In this document: positions 29,262-37,660 of the stretch, piece by piece
Layout: the number at the start of each line of letters is the position of its first letter
Numbering within the stretch: the stretch's first letter is position 1
From: Candidatus Sumerlaeota bacterium
Lineage (GTDB): Bacteria > Sumerlaeota > Sumerlaeia > JAFGJS01
DNA length: 58,614 bases
Reading direction: 5' to 3'
NCBI GenBank assembly: GCA_016928995.1
Contig: JAFGJS010000038.1
Location: 1 to 58,614, forward strand
The notes under the pieces: generated by a model
Seen by the model: the letters and a program-made list of their open reading frames with translations, nothing else
Database searches by the model: none
What the model was told of the DNA's origin: nothing
Position numbers and translations under genes: made by a program

Positions 29262-29322
29262 GAAATTTTCGAGTATTGAATTTGGAATTTGTTTCGGATT
29301 TCGCATTTAAAATTTAGGATTT
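29262..29322. repeat. GAATTTCGAATTTG-type repeat, copy 2 (before ribBA)
   Basis: Contains GAATTTGGAATTTGTTTCG followed by GATTTCGCATTTAAAATTTAGGATTTT, closely paralleling copy 1 upstream of ribE and lying a few bases before the ribBA start. Two copies before two rib genes could be coincidence or a shared element. Confidence 0.7.
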
Positions 29323-29328
29323 TCTACC

Positions 29329-30540
29329 ATGCATATTTCCATCGAAGAAGCCATTGAACGATTCGGACGCGGCGAGATGCTGATCATGTCCGACAGCGAA
29401 GAGCGCGAGAACGAAGGGGACTTGATCATGCCCGCCGGCGCGGTGAAGCCGGAGCATGTCAACTTCGTCGTCAGCTACGGCCGGGGCATGCTCTGCGCCG
29501 CCATCAGCCGCCAACGACGCATCCAACTCCGCATTCCGCCCATGGTGGCGGAAAACACCTCGCCCATGGGCACCAACTTCACCATCACGGTGGACGCCGC
29601 GGAAGGCGCCACGACCGGCATCTCCTGCGCCGACCGCGCGCTCACGCTCAACCTGCTGGCCGATCCCGACTCCACGCCAGAACATTTCTCGCGTCCGGGG
29701 CATATCTCGCCGGTCTGGGCCAAGCCCGGCGGCGTGCTTGAGCGCCCCGGCCACACCGAGGGCGTCGTCGATCTCTGCCGCCTTTCCGGCCAGGTGGAAG
29801 CGGGCATGATGTGTGAGATCATGAACGACGACGGCACGATGGCGCGCATGGCCGACCTCGAACGATTCAGCGAAGAACATGGCATCCCGATCTGCACGAT
29901 CCATGATCTGATCACCTGGCGCGTGAAAAATGAGCGGCACGTGGAATCGCAAGTTGAAGTGCCAATCCAAAACACACACGGCCTCTGGACCGTGCGGCTC
30001 TATGAGGACCAGCTCACCGGCGAAGAGCACATCTGCCTGATCAAAGGCTCCCTCGAAGAGTTGGCGCAGGCCTCGAATCCGCTCGTGCGCGTCCATTCGC
30101 AATGCTTCACCGGCGACACCCTCGGCTCGCTGCGCTGCGATTGCGGCCCGCAACTGCAACAAGCCATGGAGCAAATCGCACAGGAGGGCTGCGGCGCCAT
30201 TGTCTACATGGCACAGGAAGGCCGCGGCATCGGCCTGCGCGACAAACTCCGCGCCTACGTGCTGCAGGATAGCGGCCGCGACACCGTGGAAGCCAATCTT
30301 GATCTGGGGTACGCCCCCGACCTGCGCCACTACGGCGCCTGCGCGCAAATCCTGATGCACCTCAACGTACGGCGCATGCGGCTACTGACCAACAATCCGG
30401 AAAAGATCAAGGGACTCCAACGCTACGGCCTTGAAGTCGAGCGGGCCTCCATCGAAGTCGGATGCACCCCGTACAATCAGCAATACCTGAAAACCAAAAA
30501 AACAAAAATGGGACACATCCTGGAAGAGATCGAACAATAA
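29329..30540 (+). CDS. ribBA: bifunctional DHBP synthase / GTP cyclohydrolase II
   Basis: A 403-residue fusion that supplies both riboflavin precursors. The N-terminal half makes 3,4-dihydroxy-2-butanone 4-phosphate from ribulose 5-phosphate: DSEERENEGDLIMPA holds the acidic metal site, with RPGHTEGVVDL later. The C-terminal half opens GTP: VHSQCFTGDTLGSLRCDCG carries the three zinc cysteines and YMAQEGRGIGL the catalytic loop. Both sites look complete. The gap to ribE is unusually long (264 bases) and repeat-filled, so it may have its own promoter. Confidence 0.96.
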   Translation: MHISIEEAIERFGRGEMLIMSDSEERENEGDLIMPAGAVKPEHVNFVVSYGRGMLCAAISRQRRIQLRIPPMVAENTSPMGTNFTITVDAAEGATTGISCADRALTLNLLADPDSTPEHFSRPGHISPVWAKPGGVLERPGHTEGVVDLCRLSGQVEAGMMCEIMNDDGTMARMADLERFSEEHGIPICTIHDLITWRVKNERHVESQVEVPIQNTHGLWTVRLYEDQLTGEEHICLIKGSLEELAQASNPLVRVHSQCFTGDTLGSLRCDCGPQLQQAMEQIAQEGCGAIVYMAQEGRGIGLRDKLRAYVLQDSGRDTVEANLDLGYAPDLRHYGACAQILMHLNVRRMRLLTNNPEKIKGLQRYGLEVERASIEVGCTPYNQQYLKTKKTKMGHILEEIEQ

Positions 30541-30560
30541 AACGAGACAAGGACGGATGA

Positions 30561-31346
30561 ATGGCGCACATCAACGACTCATTTCCCTTTGCGGAGCCTC
30601 GGCATATCGAGCGGGCCGAGGATTGCATCTTCTATCATGTGATGGACCTGCCGGGCTTCACCATGCCGGACGCTCCATGGGATTTGCGCGGCAAATTCGA
30701 TGACTACACGGGGCGCGTGAAAATGAAAGGCAAGACCGTGCTCGACATCGGCGCGGCCACCGGCTTTCTCTCCTTCGAAGCGGAAAAACGCGGCGCCACG
30801 GTCGTCTCGTTCGACATCAGCGAGGGCAAATATCAAAACCTGCTCCCCTTCGTGCAAAAACAATACTATCGCGACCACGCGACCTGGGCCGCGGAGCGCA
30901 CGCATCATTTTGACCAATGGAAAAACGGCTATTGGCTGGCCCATCGTCTGCTGAAATCCAAAGCTCGGGCGTTTTATGGCAATATCTACGACCTGCCGGT
31001 CGAGGTCGGCATGTTCGACGTGACCATCATCGGCTCCGTGCTGGAGCATCTCGCCGATCCGATCGCCGCACTGACGTCGATTTCCCGGCTGACCGAGGAC
31101 ACAATGATCATCACCACGGACGCCATCGACGATGACGAGCCAGTGGCGCGCTTCATGGGCCGGGCGAACAATCCGGACCAGGATTACACCTGGTGGTTTT
31201 ACTCGCTTGGACTTTACCGCGAAATCCTGGGCATTCTGGGCTTCAGCATTGAACGCATCACTCAAGGCAAATACTTATTCACCCATACGAAAACGAAAGC
31301 GAAGCGTCACACGATCGTCGCGAAACGAACGACGCCGAGATCCTGA
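30561..31346 (+). CDS. class I SAM-dependent methyltransferase in the rib cluster
   Basis: A 261-residue enzyme with motif [21 protein letters not shown] and an acidic residue ending beta-2 (VVSFDIS). [16 protein letters not shown] is motif IV. The N terminus ([19 protein letters not shown]) resembles tRNA mo5U or small-molecule methyltransferases of the DUF1698 kind, but the substrate is not certain. It starts 20 bases after ribBA and ends 35 bases before ribH, so it belongs to the same transcript. It is not a standard riboflavin gene. Confidence 0.85.
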   Translation: MAHINDSFPFAEPRHIERAEDCIFYHVMDLPGFTMPDAPWDLRGKFDDYTGRVKMKGKTVLDIGAATGFLSFEAEKRGATVVSFDISEGKYQNLLPFVQKQYYRDHATWAAERTHHFDQWKNGYWLAHRLLKSKARAFYGNIYDLPVEVGMFDVTIIGSVLEHLADPIAALTSISRLTEDTMIITTDAIDDDEPVARFMGRANNPDQDYTWWFYSLGLYREILGILGFSIERITQGKYLFTHTKTKAKRHTIVAKRTTPRS

Positions 31347-31381
31347 ATCCAAAAACAATCATTCATCTGAAAGGAACGACC

Positions 31382-31843
31382 ATGAAAATCTACGAAGGCG
31401 ACTTCACGGGAAGCGGTTTGAAGGCTTACATCATCGTCAGCCGGTTCAACGAGCTGATCTCGAACAAGCTGCTGGGCGGCTGCCTCGACGGACTCAAACG
31501 CCACGGCGTAGCGGAGGACGACATCAGCGTGAGCTGGGTGCCCGGCTCGCTCGAAATGCCGGTTGTGGCCAAGGCCGCCGCGCAGTCGGGCAAGTACGAC
31601 GCCGTGATCTGCCTGGGCTGCATCATCCGCGGCGGCACGGATCACTACGACCACGTCTGCAACCAGACCGCCGCGGGCGTCGCCAAGGCCGCGCTGGAGA
31701 CCGGCAAGCCGATCATCTTCGGCGTGCTGACCACTAACACCATCGAGCAGGCCATCGAACGCGCTGGAACGAAAGCCGGCAACAAAGGCTTCGACGCAGC
31801 CATGGCCGCCATCGAAATGGCCAACCTGCTCAAGCAACTGTGA
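31382..31843 (+). CDS. ribH: 6,7-dimethyl-8-ribityllumazine synthase
   Basis: Condenses 5-amino-6-ribitylaminouracil with dihydroxybutanone phosphate. The 153 residues contain [38 protein letters not shown] and [19 protein letters not shown], where the His of the active site is kept; most homologues read RG-T-HF at that place. AAAGGAAC provides the ribosome site. Last gene of the cluster. No ribD is present in the window. Confidence 0.94.
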   Translation: MKIYEGDFTGSGLKAYIIVSRFNELISNKLLGGCLDGLKRHGVAEDDISVSWVPGSLEMPVVAKAAAQSGKYDAVICLGCIIRGGTDHYDHVCNQTAAGVAKAALETGKPIIFGVLTTNTIEQAIERAGTKAGNKGFDAAMAAIEMANLLKQL

Positions 31844-31879
31844 CAAACTGATGGTGCACAGCATGTGTACCTTCGGAGT

Positions 31880-31898
31880 GCGCAGGCCATGCCTGCGC
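31880..31898. repeat. GCGCAGGC palindrome
   Basis: GCGCAGGC, CAT and GCCTGCGC form an exact eight-base-pair hairpin with a three-base loop. It lies 36 bases after the ribH stop and may help end the transcript, though no T run follows. Confidence 0.7.
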
Positions 31899-31930
31899 CT
31901 TGTTTCGCGGAATATCTTATCTTTTCGATT

Positions 31931-32011
31931 CAGTACCGCGACCGTGAGGGAGCGGCCCGCAAATCCTTGACGCAAAGCCAGCTGGGCCGCTCCCTCACGG
32001 TCGCGGTACTG
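31931..32011. repeat. perfect 28-base inverted repeat
   Basis: The arms 31931-31958 and 31984-32011 are exact complements (outer end CAGTACCGCGACCGTGAGGG) with a 25-base spacer. The stem is GC-rich and very stable. It lies between the convergent ribH and methyltransferase genes, so it could act as a two-way terminator. Its length and exactness point to a dispersed repeat element. Confidence 0.92.
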
Positions 32012-32052
32012 ATTTGCGTCTCCATGAAAAAGGCTATATAATGCGGAACGGT

Positions 32053-33339
32053 CTAGGCCGGGCTGCACACCAATCCTTGATGCGGGATGAGCAGCTTGCG
32101 CATCACGCCGACGGCGGTTTGCCGGATCGCGGAGAACTCCACTCCGGCCTGTTGCGCGGCGCATTCGCCCGCCTGCCGCAGCGTTTTCTGCCCGTCCAAT
32201 TGGTTAATCAGGATTTGAAAAAACGGATGAGCCGTCAAATGCAGGCCGCCGGGCGTGTGGATTTTCATCCGGTCAGGCTGGCCCGGAATCGCTTCAAAGC
32301 CGCATCCACGGGAAGTTGAAGGCTTTCCAACGACAATATTGCTCTTGACCTCAAGCCGGTAAATCGTGGGATTGACGAAAACCATCTCCAACAGCGCCTC
32401 ATCGTTTTCCAGCCAGGGAAATTCCGGCGCGGCGTCCTCGTCCCGTCCGCAAAGCATCTCGAACAACGGCATACGCAGCCTGTCGGCGAACTCCCATTGG
32501 CTCTGGAGCGGCAGCGCGGCGAAACGCTCCTTGAGCGCCGGCGATCCCAGCCAGGGAGCAACGTGCCAGTTGCGCGGATTGCGCCAGTTCAGCATCTGCA
32601 TGCCGGTGTTTTTCAGCAGGGCGAACAATTCATCCAGATTGTAATCATGCTCCAGCGGATGAACGCACGCGTCGGCCCAGTACGGCCGGTCGTTCTCATA
32701 TTGCGCGCTCGCATATTGCTGCGTCTCACGCAAGCGGGAATCATCCGCGAGCAAATCGAAAGTCAAGGACTTGCCCATTGCCTCGCGCGACTCCGCCGCA
32801 TCATCCGGGCAGAGCAGTTCCACCAGCCCCTGAAATTCCCGGAGAAAATAGCGGTTGCGCCGGTTATAGAGCATCAGGTTCATCACGCCGTCCGGCTTCA
32901 GGCGCCGCCGCAAAACGGACAAGCCTTCCCGCGGATCCTTCAAGTGATGCAGCACGCCATAGGACGAGATCAGATCGAACTCGCCGTCGGATTCGTTCAA
33001 CTCCAGCAAACTGCGTTGCTCCACGCGCACATTGGAAAGGCGCAGCTGCTCGATCAAGGAGCGTGTGATGGCGATCGACTCGCTGGAAAGATCCACGCCG
33101 TAGAGTTCGGCCTGCGGGCATGACTTCGCCCACATCACGGCCTCGACCGTGCCGCAGCCCGCGATCAGGATGCGTCCGTCTTCGGGGATCGGCTTCGCGC
33201 CCCAGCGCCCGGCGAGCGTGTTGAGTTCCCAAAGCATCCAGGGATTCCATTGAATTTCCGCAGCTTTGGGGAAGGGAAAACTGTTATAATGCTGCTGGAC
33301 TTTCTCCGTCTCGTTCATCGCTGCGGCTGGTTGATCCAT
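32053..33339 (-). CDS. SAM-dependent methyltransferase with C-terminal helical domain
   Basis: About 428 residues. The N terminus YNSFPFPKAAEIQWNPW has the look of YNxxPFP-type methyltransferases; motif I is ILIAGCGTVEAVMWAKSCP and FDLISSYGVLHHLKDP is motif IV. The last ~70 residues (FFQILINQLDGQKTLRQAGECAA) resemble a small helical domain often found at the end of such proteins. ATG 33339 is used because AAGGCG lies upstream; ATG 33318 is possible. The substrate is unknown. It is divergent from the M6 protease gene. Confidence 0.82.
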   Translation of the reverse strand: MDQPAAAMNETEKVQQHYNSFPFPKAAEIQWNPWMLWELNTLAGRWGAKPIPEDGRILIAGCGTVEAVMWAKSCPQAELYGVDLSSESIAITRSLIEQLRLSNVRVEQRSLLELNESDGEFDLISSYGVLHHLKDPREGLSVLRRRLKPDGVMNLMLYNRRNRYFLREFQGLVELLCPDDAAESREAMGKSLTFDLLADDSRLRETQQYASAQYENDRPYWADACVHPLEHDYNLDELFALLKNTGMQMLNWRNPRNWHVAPWLGSPALKERFAALPLQSQWEFADRLRMPLFEMLCGRDEDAAPEFPWLENDEALLEMVFVNPTIYRLEVKSNIVVGKPSTSRGCGFEAIPGQPDRMKIHTPGGLHLTAHPFFQILINQLDGQKTLRQAGECAAQQAGVEFSAIRQTAVGVMRKLLIPHQGLVCSPA

Positions 33340-33600
33340 TGGTTTTGATCGCCTTGTATCATTGCGCCTCGAAGACGTGATCGAACCTCGATGATCACAA
33401 CCGGTCAAGGCCTGCCCATACAAATCCTATCGGCCGTTTCGCTGGAATGCATGACCGCTCATTCCGCCTCGTCGAAAACACCGCCAGAGCCTTCATTTTC
33501 GCTAAAGTTACGCCCGTTTTGAGCCGAATAATTTATTACGACGGCCAATAAACGCGAAATAGTGTGAAAAGTATCTTGTCGAATGAAATGAGCAGGGATC

Positions 33601-36600
33601 ATGTGGAGGGGAGCATTCCATTTTAAGCATCTATTAGCGCTCATCTTTTGTGCTTTTTGTATTTTTAGCAGTTGGCAGCAGGCGGCCCAGGCTTCTCCAT
33701 CTTATGGCGATGTGTCCACGCTGAACCAACCCGACGCAACGACGGTTTCCGTTCGCATCTGGGGAGATGAGTACTATCAGATCATCGAAACGCTGGACGG
33801 CTATACTCTGACGCTGGATCAGACCACGAGCTACGCCGTTTACGCGATCCTGTCCGCCGACGCCTCGGAACTGCTCTCCAGCGGCGTGCCTGCCGGCGAC
33901 AATCCGCCGGACGGCCTCGCCAAGCATCTGCGCATCAAAAGCGAATCGCTGGTGCAGGAAGTCGCCGATGCGCATGAAGATTACGCCTCGCACGCGCCTC
34001 CGGGCGAAGGCACATTCACCGCCCCCACGCATGGCAACGTGACCGGACTGACAATCCTCATCGACTTCTCCGACGATCCCGGCGTGATCGCATACGCCGA
34101 AGTAGAGGATTTCTGCAACCTGCCCGGCTATGATAATTTCAACAACAACGGCTCGGTATACGACTATTTCTACGATGTCTCCTGCGGCGAGTTCTGTTAC
34201 ACCAACGACGTCTCCCATTCCGATTGGTACACCACCACGCGCACGGTGACCGCCGGTTACTATCGCGCGTTGCAGCCGAAATCATACTATAACGATCCGG
34301 AAGTGACGCTGGGCATTCGCACGCGCGAGCTCATCGCCGAAGCGCTGGACAACATGGACGCCGCCGGGTTCGATTTCAGCGTTTACGACGCGGACGAGGA
34401 TGGCATCATCGATGCGCTGAACGTGTTTTACGCGGGCGAGCGCGGCGCGACATGGGGCAAGGGTCTCTGGCCGCATCAATCCGCGTTGGATTATGAGACG
34501 GACGACGGCGTACGCACGGGGCATTACCAGATCACGGACATGGGCGACACCCTTGAACTAGGCACCTTCTGCCATGAAAACGGCCATATGCTGTTCGACT
34601 GGCCGGACCTTTACGATTACGACTACGACTCGCGCGGATGCGGACGGTATTGCCTGATGGCCTACGGCGGCACGGGCACGAATCCCGTGCAGCCCTGCGC
34701 GTACTTGAAAGACCTGAACGGCTGGGGCGCCACGACCGACCTTGAAACGCCGGAGAGCGATCTGATCATCCGCTCCGATCAAAATCAGTTTTACCGCTAT
34801 GTGAATCCTCACGACACGAATGAATATTTCATCATCGAAAACCGCCAGCAATCCGGACGCGACCTGAGCGTTCCGTCCACCGGTCTGGCGATCTGGCACG
34901 TGGACGCATCCGGCAGCAATAGTTGGAATCAAATGACGGATACGCAGCACTACCAATGCTCGCTGCAACAGGCGGATTACGCCTTCGACCTGGAAAACAA
35001 CCGCAACTACGGCGACGAAGACGATCTTTACCGGGCGGAATACGTCGAACTCTTCTCTGATGAAACATCCCCGAATGCGCGCTGGTGGAACGGCGACAAG
35101 TCGCGGTTGGTGATCAAGGACATCAGCGCCGGCGGCGTGGAGATGAGCTTCACCTTCGGCAACCCGGAGTCCATCGTCGTCAGCGACGGCGAGCTCTCCG
35201 CGATTGGCTTCGCCTCCGGCGCCTTTGCAAACACGGCGACCTCCTACACGCTCAGCAACGTCAGCGGCGCCGCGCATGGCTGGACGGCCAGCGTGAACGT
35301 GGGCTGGCTGGATGTGTCGCCGGAATCCGGCACGCTGGCGAACAACGGAAACCAAACCGTGCTGGCGGAACTGAACGACTTTGTGGCCAAACTCGCGCCC
35401 GGAACGCACACCGGCGCGATCACCTTCACCGACACGTTCACCGGCCTGACCGAGGAACGCGAAGTCGAGGTGACGGTGCTGCAGATTCCCGACGGCGTGT
35501 TTCTGCATGTGCCGTTGAACAAGGATCCAGGATGGACTATGCAGGGCGGATGGGAGTACGGCGTTCCGCTGGGCGGCAATGACGACACGCACGGCGCCGC
35601 GGATCCCATGGGCGGCAAGATCGGCGCAAACGTGCTGGGATACAACCTGAGCGGCGACTATAGCGTCAACATGGAGGAAACGGAATGGCTGCAAACCACC
35701 GCGATCGACTGCTCGCTGTTCACCGATGTGCATCTGGTGTTCTGGCGCTGGCTGGGCGTGGAGCAATGGGATTACGACAAGGCCTGCATCGAAGTCAGCA
35801 ACGACGGCTGCACGTGGCACACGGTTTGGGAAAATCCGAATCAAATCACCGACGATGCGCAGTGGGTCGAGGTGGAATACGACATCTCCGCGTGGGCTGA
35901 TGAACAAGGGGAAGTCTACATCCGCTGGGGCATGGGATCGACCGACGCATCATGGACATGGTGCGGATGGAACATCGACGAAATCTTCCTCGCCGGCGAT
36001 TGGCAAGCGCCGCACGCGGACGTGGAGCCGGCCCTGCTCGACTTCGGCATGCAAGCATTCGACGCCGGAGCGACGGATCCGCATTACGTGACGGTGGTCA
36101 ATGGCGGCGCGGAAGACTTGCTGATCAGCAGCATCGAACTCACCGGCGCGGCCAGCGTCGCCTACACGCTTCAGGACGACTACACCTCGATCACCCTGCA
36201 ACCGGGCGAATCGCAGCTATTCCAGGTCGTGTTCGATCCCGACGAGGAAATGAATTACAGCGCGATGCTTGAGATTCACTCCAACGATCCGTTGACGCCG
36301 GATACGCAGGTCGTTCTTTTCGGCCAGGGCGGACCGCACACCGAAGCGGATATCTCCGCCTCGCCAACTTCGATCAACTTCGGCAGCCGCGAAATCAGCG
36401 CCGGACCGACTTCGCCTTATCTTGTGGCGATTCAGAACGACGGCAACGTTCCGCTGAATATTTCCAGCATCAGCCTGACCATCAATCCATACAACGCATT
36501 TGCTTTCGCCACGCAGCCGCCGTCCACGGCCACGCTGGCCGCTGGAGCGACGCTGGAGCTGCGCATCGTGTTCGATCCGTCAACCGCCGGAACGTATCCC

Positions 36601-37068
36601 GGCATGCTGACGATCCAATCGGACGATCCGGACACCCCGGCGCTGGATATTCCGCTCAACGGCGTGGGTGAATTACCCGCCGCTCCGTGCGGAGAGGCGG
36701 ATCCGCTTACGCTGAATTTCGGCGAGTGTGAGATCAATCGGCTGACTTCCACTCTGACCTGCCACTTGACCAACACCGGCGACGCCGCGCTATCGATCAC
36801 GGCCGTCAGCATCGTGGGCGATCTGACCGGCGCGTTCCAACTCGCGCAAACGCCGGATGTCAGCGATCTGCCGCCGGCTGAAACACGGAATTTCGGCGTT
36901 CGGTTCAATCCTGCCACGGAAGGCATGAAATCGGCGATCCTGCGCATCACAACGAACGATCCGGCCACGCCGATCATCAATGTGTCGCTGTATGGAACCG
37001 GCGTGCATGCAGTCGCTCCGCCGGAAAATGAAATCACCGCCGCCCGGCATTGGACCTGCTACGAATAA
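33601..37068 (+). CDS. large secreted M6-type metalloprotease with choice-of-anchor-D repeats
   Basis: An 1155-residue exported protein. Residues 1-32 form a signal peptide (cut near AQA). The M6 (immune inhibitor A-like) catalytic domain has the zinc motif HENGH at residues 325-329, a variant of HExGH, followed by LFDWPDLYDYD and CLMAYGG. Near residue 520 begins a BACON/Ig-like domain, then a MAM-like beta-sandwich (residues ~640-800), then three choice-of-anchor-D/ASPM-like repeats marked by DFGMQAFDAG, NFGSREISAG and NFGECEINRL. It probably acts outside the cell on proteins or peptides. There is no obvious sorting tail at the C terminus. Confidence 0.88.
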   Translation: MWRGAFHFKHLLALIFCAFCIFSSWQQAAQASPSYGDVSTLNQPDATTVSVRIWGDEYYQIIETLDGYTLTLDQTTSYAVYAILSADASELLSSGVPAGDNPPDGLAKHLRIKSESLVQEVADAHEDYASHAPPGEGTFTAPTHGNVTGLTILIDFSDDPGVIAYAEVEDFCNLPGYDNFNNNGSVYDYFYDVSCGEFCYTNDVSHSDWYTTTRTVTAGYYRALQPKSYYNDPEVTLGIRTRELIAEALDNMDAAGFDFSVYDADEDGIIDALNVFYAGERGATWGKGLWPHQSALDYETDDGVRTGHYQITDMGDTLELGTFCHENGHMLFDWPDLYDYDYDSRGCGRYCLMAYGGTGTNPVQPCAYLKDLNGWGATTDLETPESDLIIRSDQNQFYRYVNPHDTNEYFIIENRQQSGRDLSVPSTGLAIWHVDASGSNSWNQMTDTQHYQCSLQQADYAFDLENNRNYGDEDDLYRAEYVELFSDETSPNARWWNGDKSRLVIKDISAGGVEMSFTFGNPESIVVSDGELSAIGFASGAFANTATSYTLSNVSGAAHGWTASVNVGWLDVSPESGTLANNGNQTVLAELNDFVAKLAPGTHTGAITFTDTFTGLTEEREVEVTVLQIPDGVFLHVPLNKDPGWTMQGGWEYGVPLGGNDDTHGAADPMGGKIGANVLGYNLSGDYSVNMEETEWLQTTAIDCSLFTDVHLVFWRWLGVEQWDYDKACIEVSNDGCTWHTVWENPNQITDDAQWVEVEYDISAWADEQGEVYIRWGMGSTDASWTWCGWNIDEIFLAGDWQAPHADVEPALLDFGMQAFDAGATDPHYVTVVNGGAEDLLISSIELTGAASVAYTLQDDYTSITLQPGESQLFQVVFDPDEEMNYSAMLEIHSNDPLTPDTQVVLFGQGGPHTEADISASPTSINFGSREISAGPTSPYLVAIQNDGNVPLNISSISLTINPYNAFAFATQPPSTATLAAGATLELRIVFDPSTAGTYPGMLTIQSDDPDTPALDIPLNGVGELPAAPCGEADPLTLNFGECEINRLTSTLTCHLTNTGDAALSITAVSIVGDLTGAFQLAQTPDVSDLPPAETRNFGVRFNPATEGMKSAILRITTNDPATPIINVSLYGTGVHAVAPPENEITAARHWTCYE

Positions 37069-37086
37069 GTCCGCAGCCGTTCGCCC

Positions 37087-37638
37087 TTATCTCAACTTGA
37101 AGACCTCGCGATTTTCCATTTCCAGCATTCGCTGCTTCATGTCCAGCCCGGGACCGAAGCCGCCCAAACCGCCGTCCGAGGCGATCACGCGATGACAGGG
37201 CATGATCGGTGGAATCGGATTGACGCCCATCGCCTGCCCCACGGCGCGCGCGGACTTTGGCGCCTGGATGCGATCCGCCAACTCGCCATAGGAGCAAATC
37301 TCGCCATACGGCAGCGTCTGCATGGCGCATTCGTACACGCGCCTTCGAAATAGCGTAACGCCGAAGAGATCGAGCGGCAGCGTGAATTCGCGCAGCTCCC
37401 CGGCAAAATACGCGTCGAATTGCTTCACTGCGTTGATCAACAACGCCGCCCGAGGATCCTCGATCCATGCGCCGCCGGAGGCCGCTTTCCAGTCCTTCAG
37501 CTGCTGGATGGCTTTTGTTTTGGCTTTCACAGGCAGGCAGGTGTTGCAGACGCCGAAATCCGTCGCCGCCAACGCAACCCAGCCCCATGCCGTATGATGC
37601 AGGCAGTAAATCCTATCGCGCGCATGCGTCCTTTTCAT
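37087..37638 (-). CDS. ogt: methylated-DNA--protein-cysteine methyltransferase
   Basis: Removes alkyl groups from O6-alkylguanine by suicide transfer to its own Cys. The 183 residues hold a degenerate N-terminal domain and the complete C-terminal one: VYECAMQTLPYGEICSYGEL, PKSARAVGQAMGVNP and the acceptor motif PCHRVI, followed by GGLGGFGPGLDMKQRML. The ATG at 37638 is preceded by GGCGGA and lies 22 bases after the dsbD stop; the frame is open far upstream but overlaps dsbD. Last gene of the dsbD transcript. Confidence 0.93.
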   Translation of the reverse strand: MKRTHARDRIYCLHHTAWGWVALAATDFGVCNTCLPVKAKTKAIQQLKDWKAASGGAWIEDPRAALLINAVKQFDAYFAGELREFTLPLDLFGVTLFRRRVYECAMQTLPYGEICSYGELADRIQAPKSARAVGQAMGVNPIPPIMPCHRVIASDGGLGGFGPGLDMKQRMLEMENREVFKLR

Positions 37639-37660
37639 TTTCCGCCATCCTTGACCAGGA

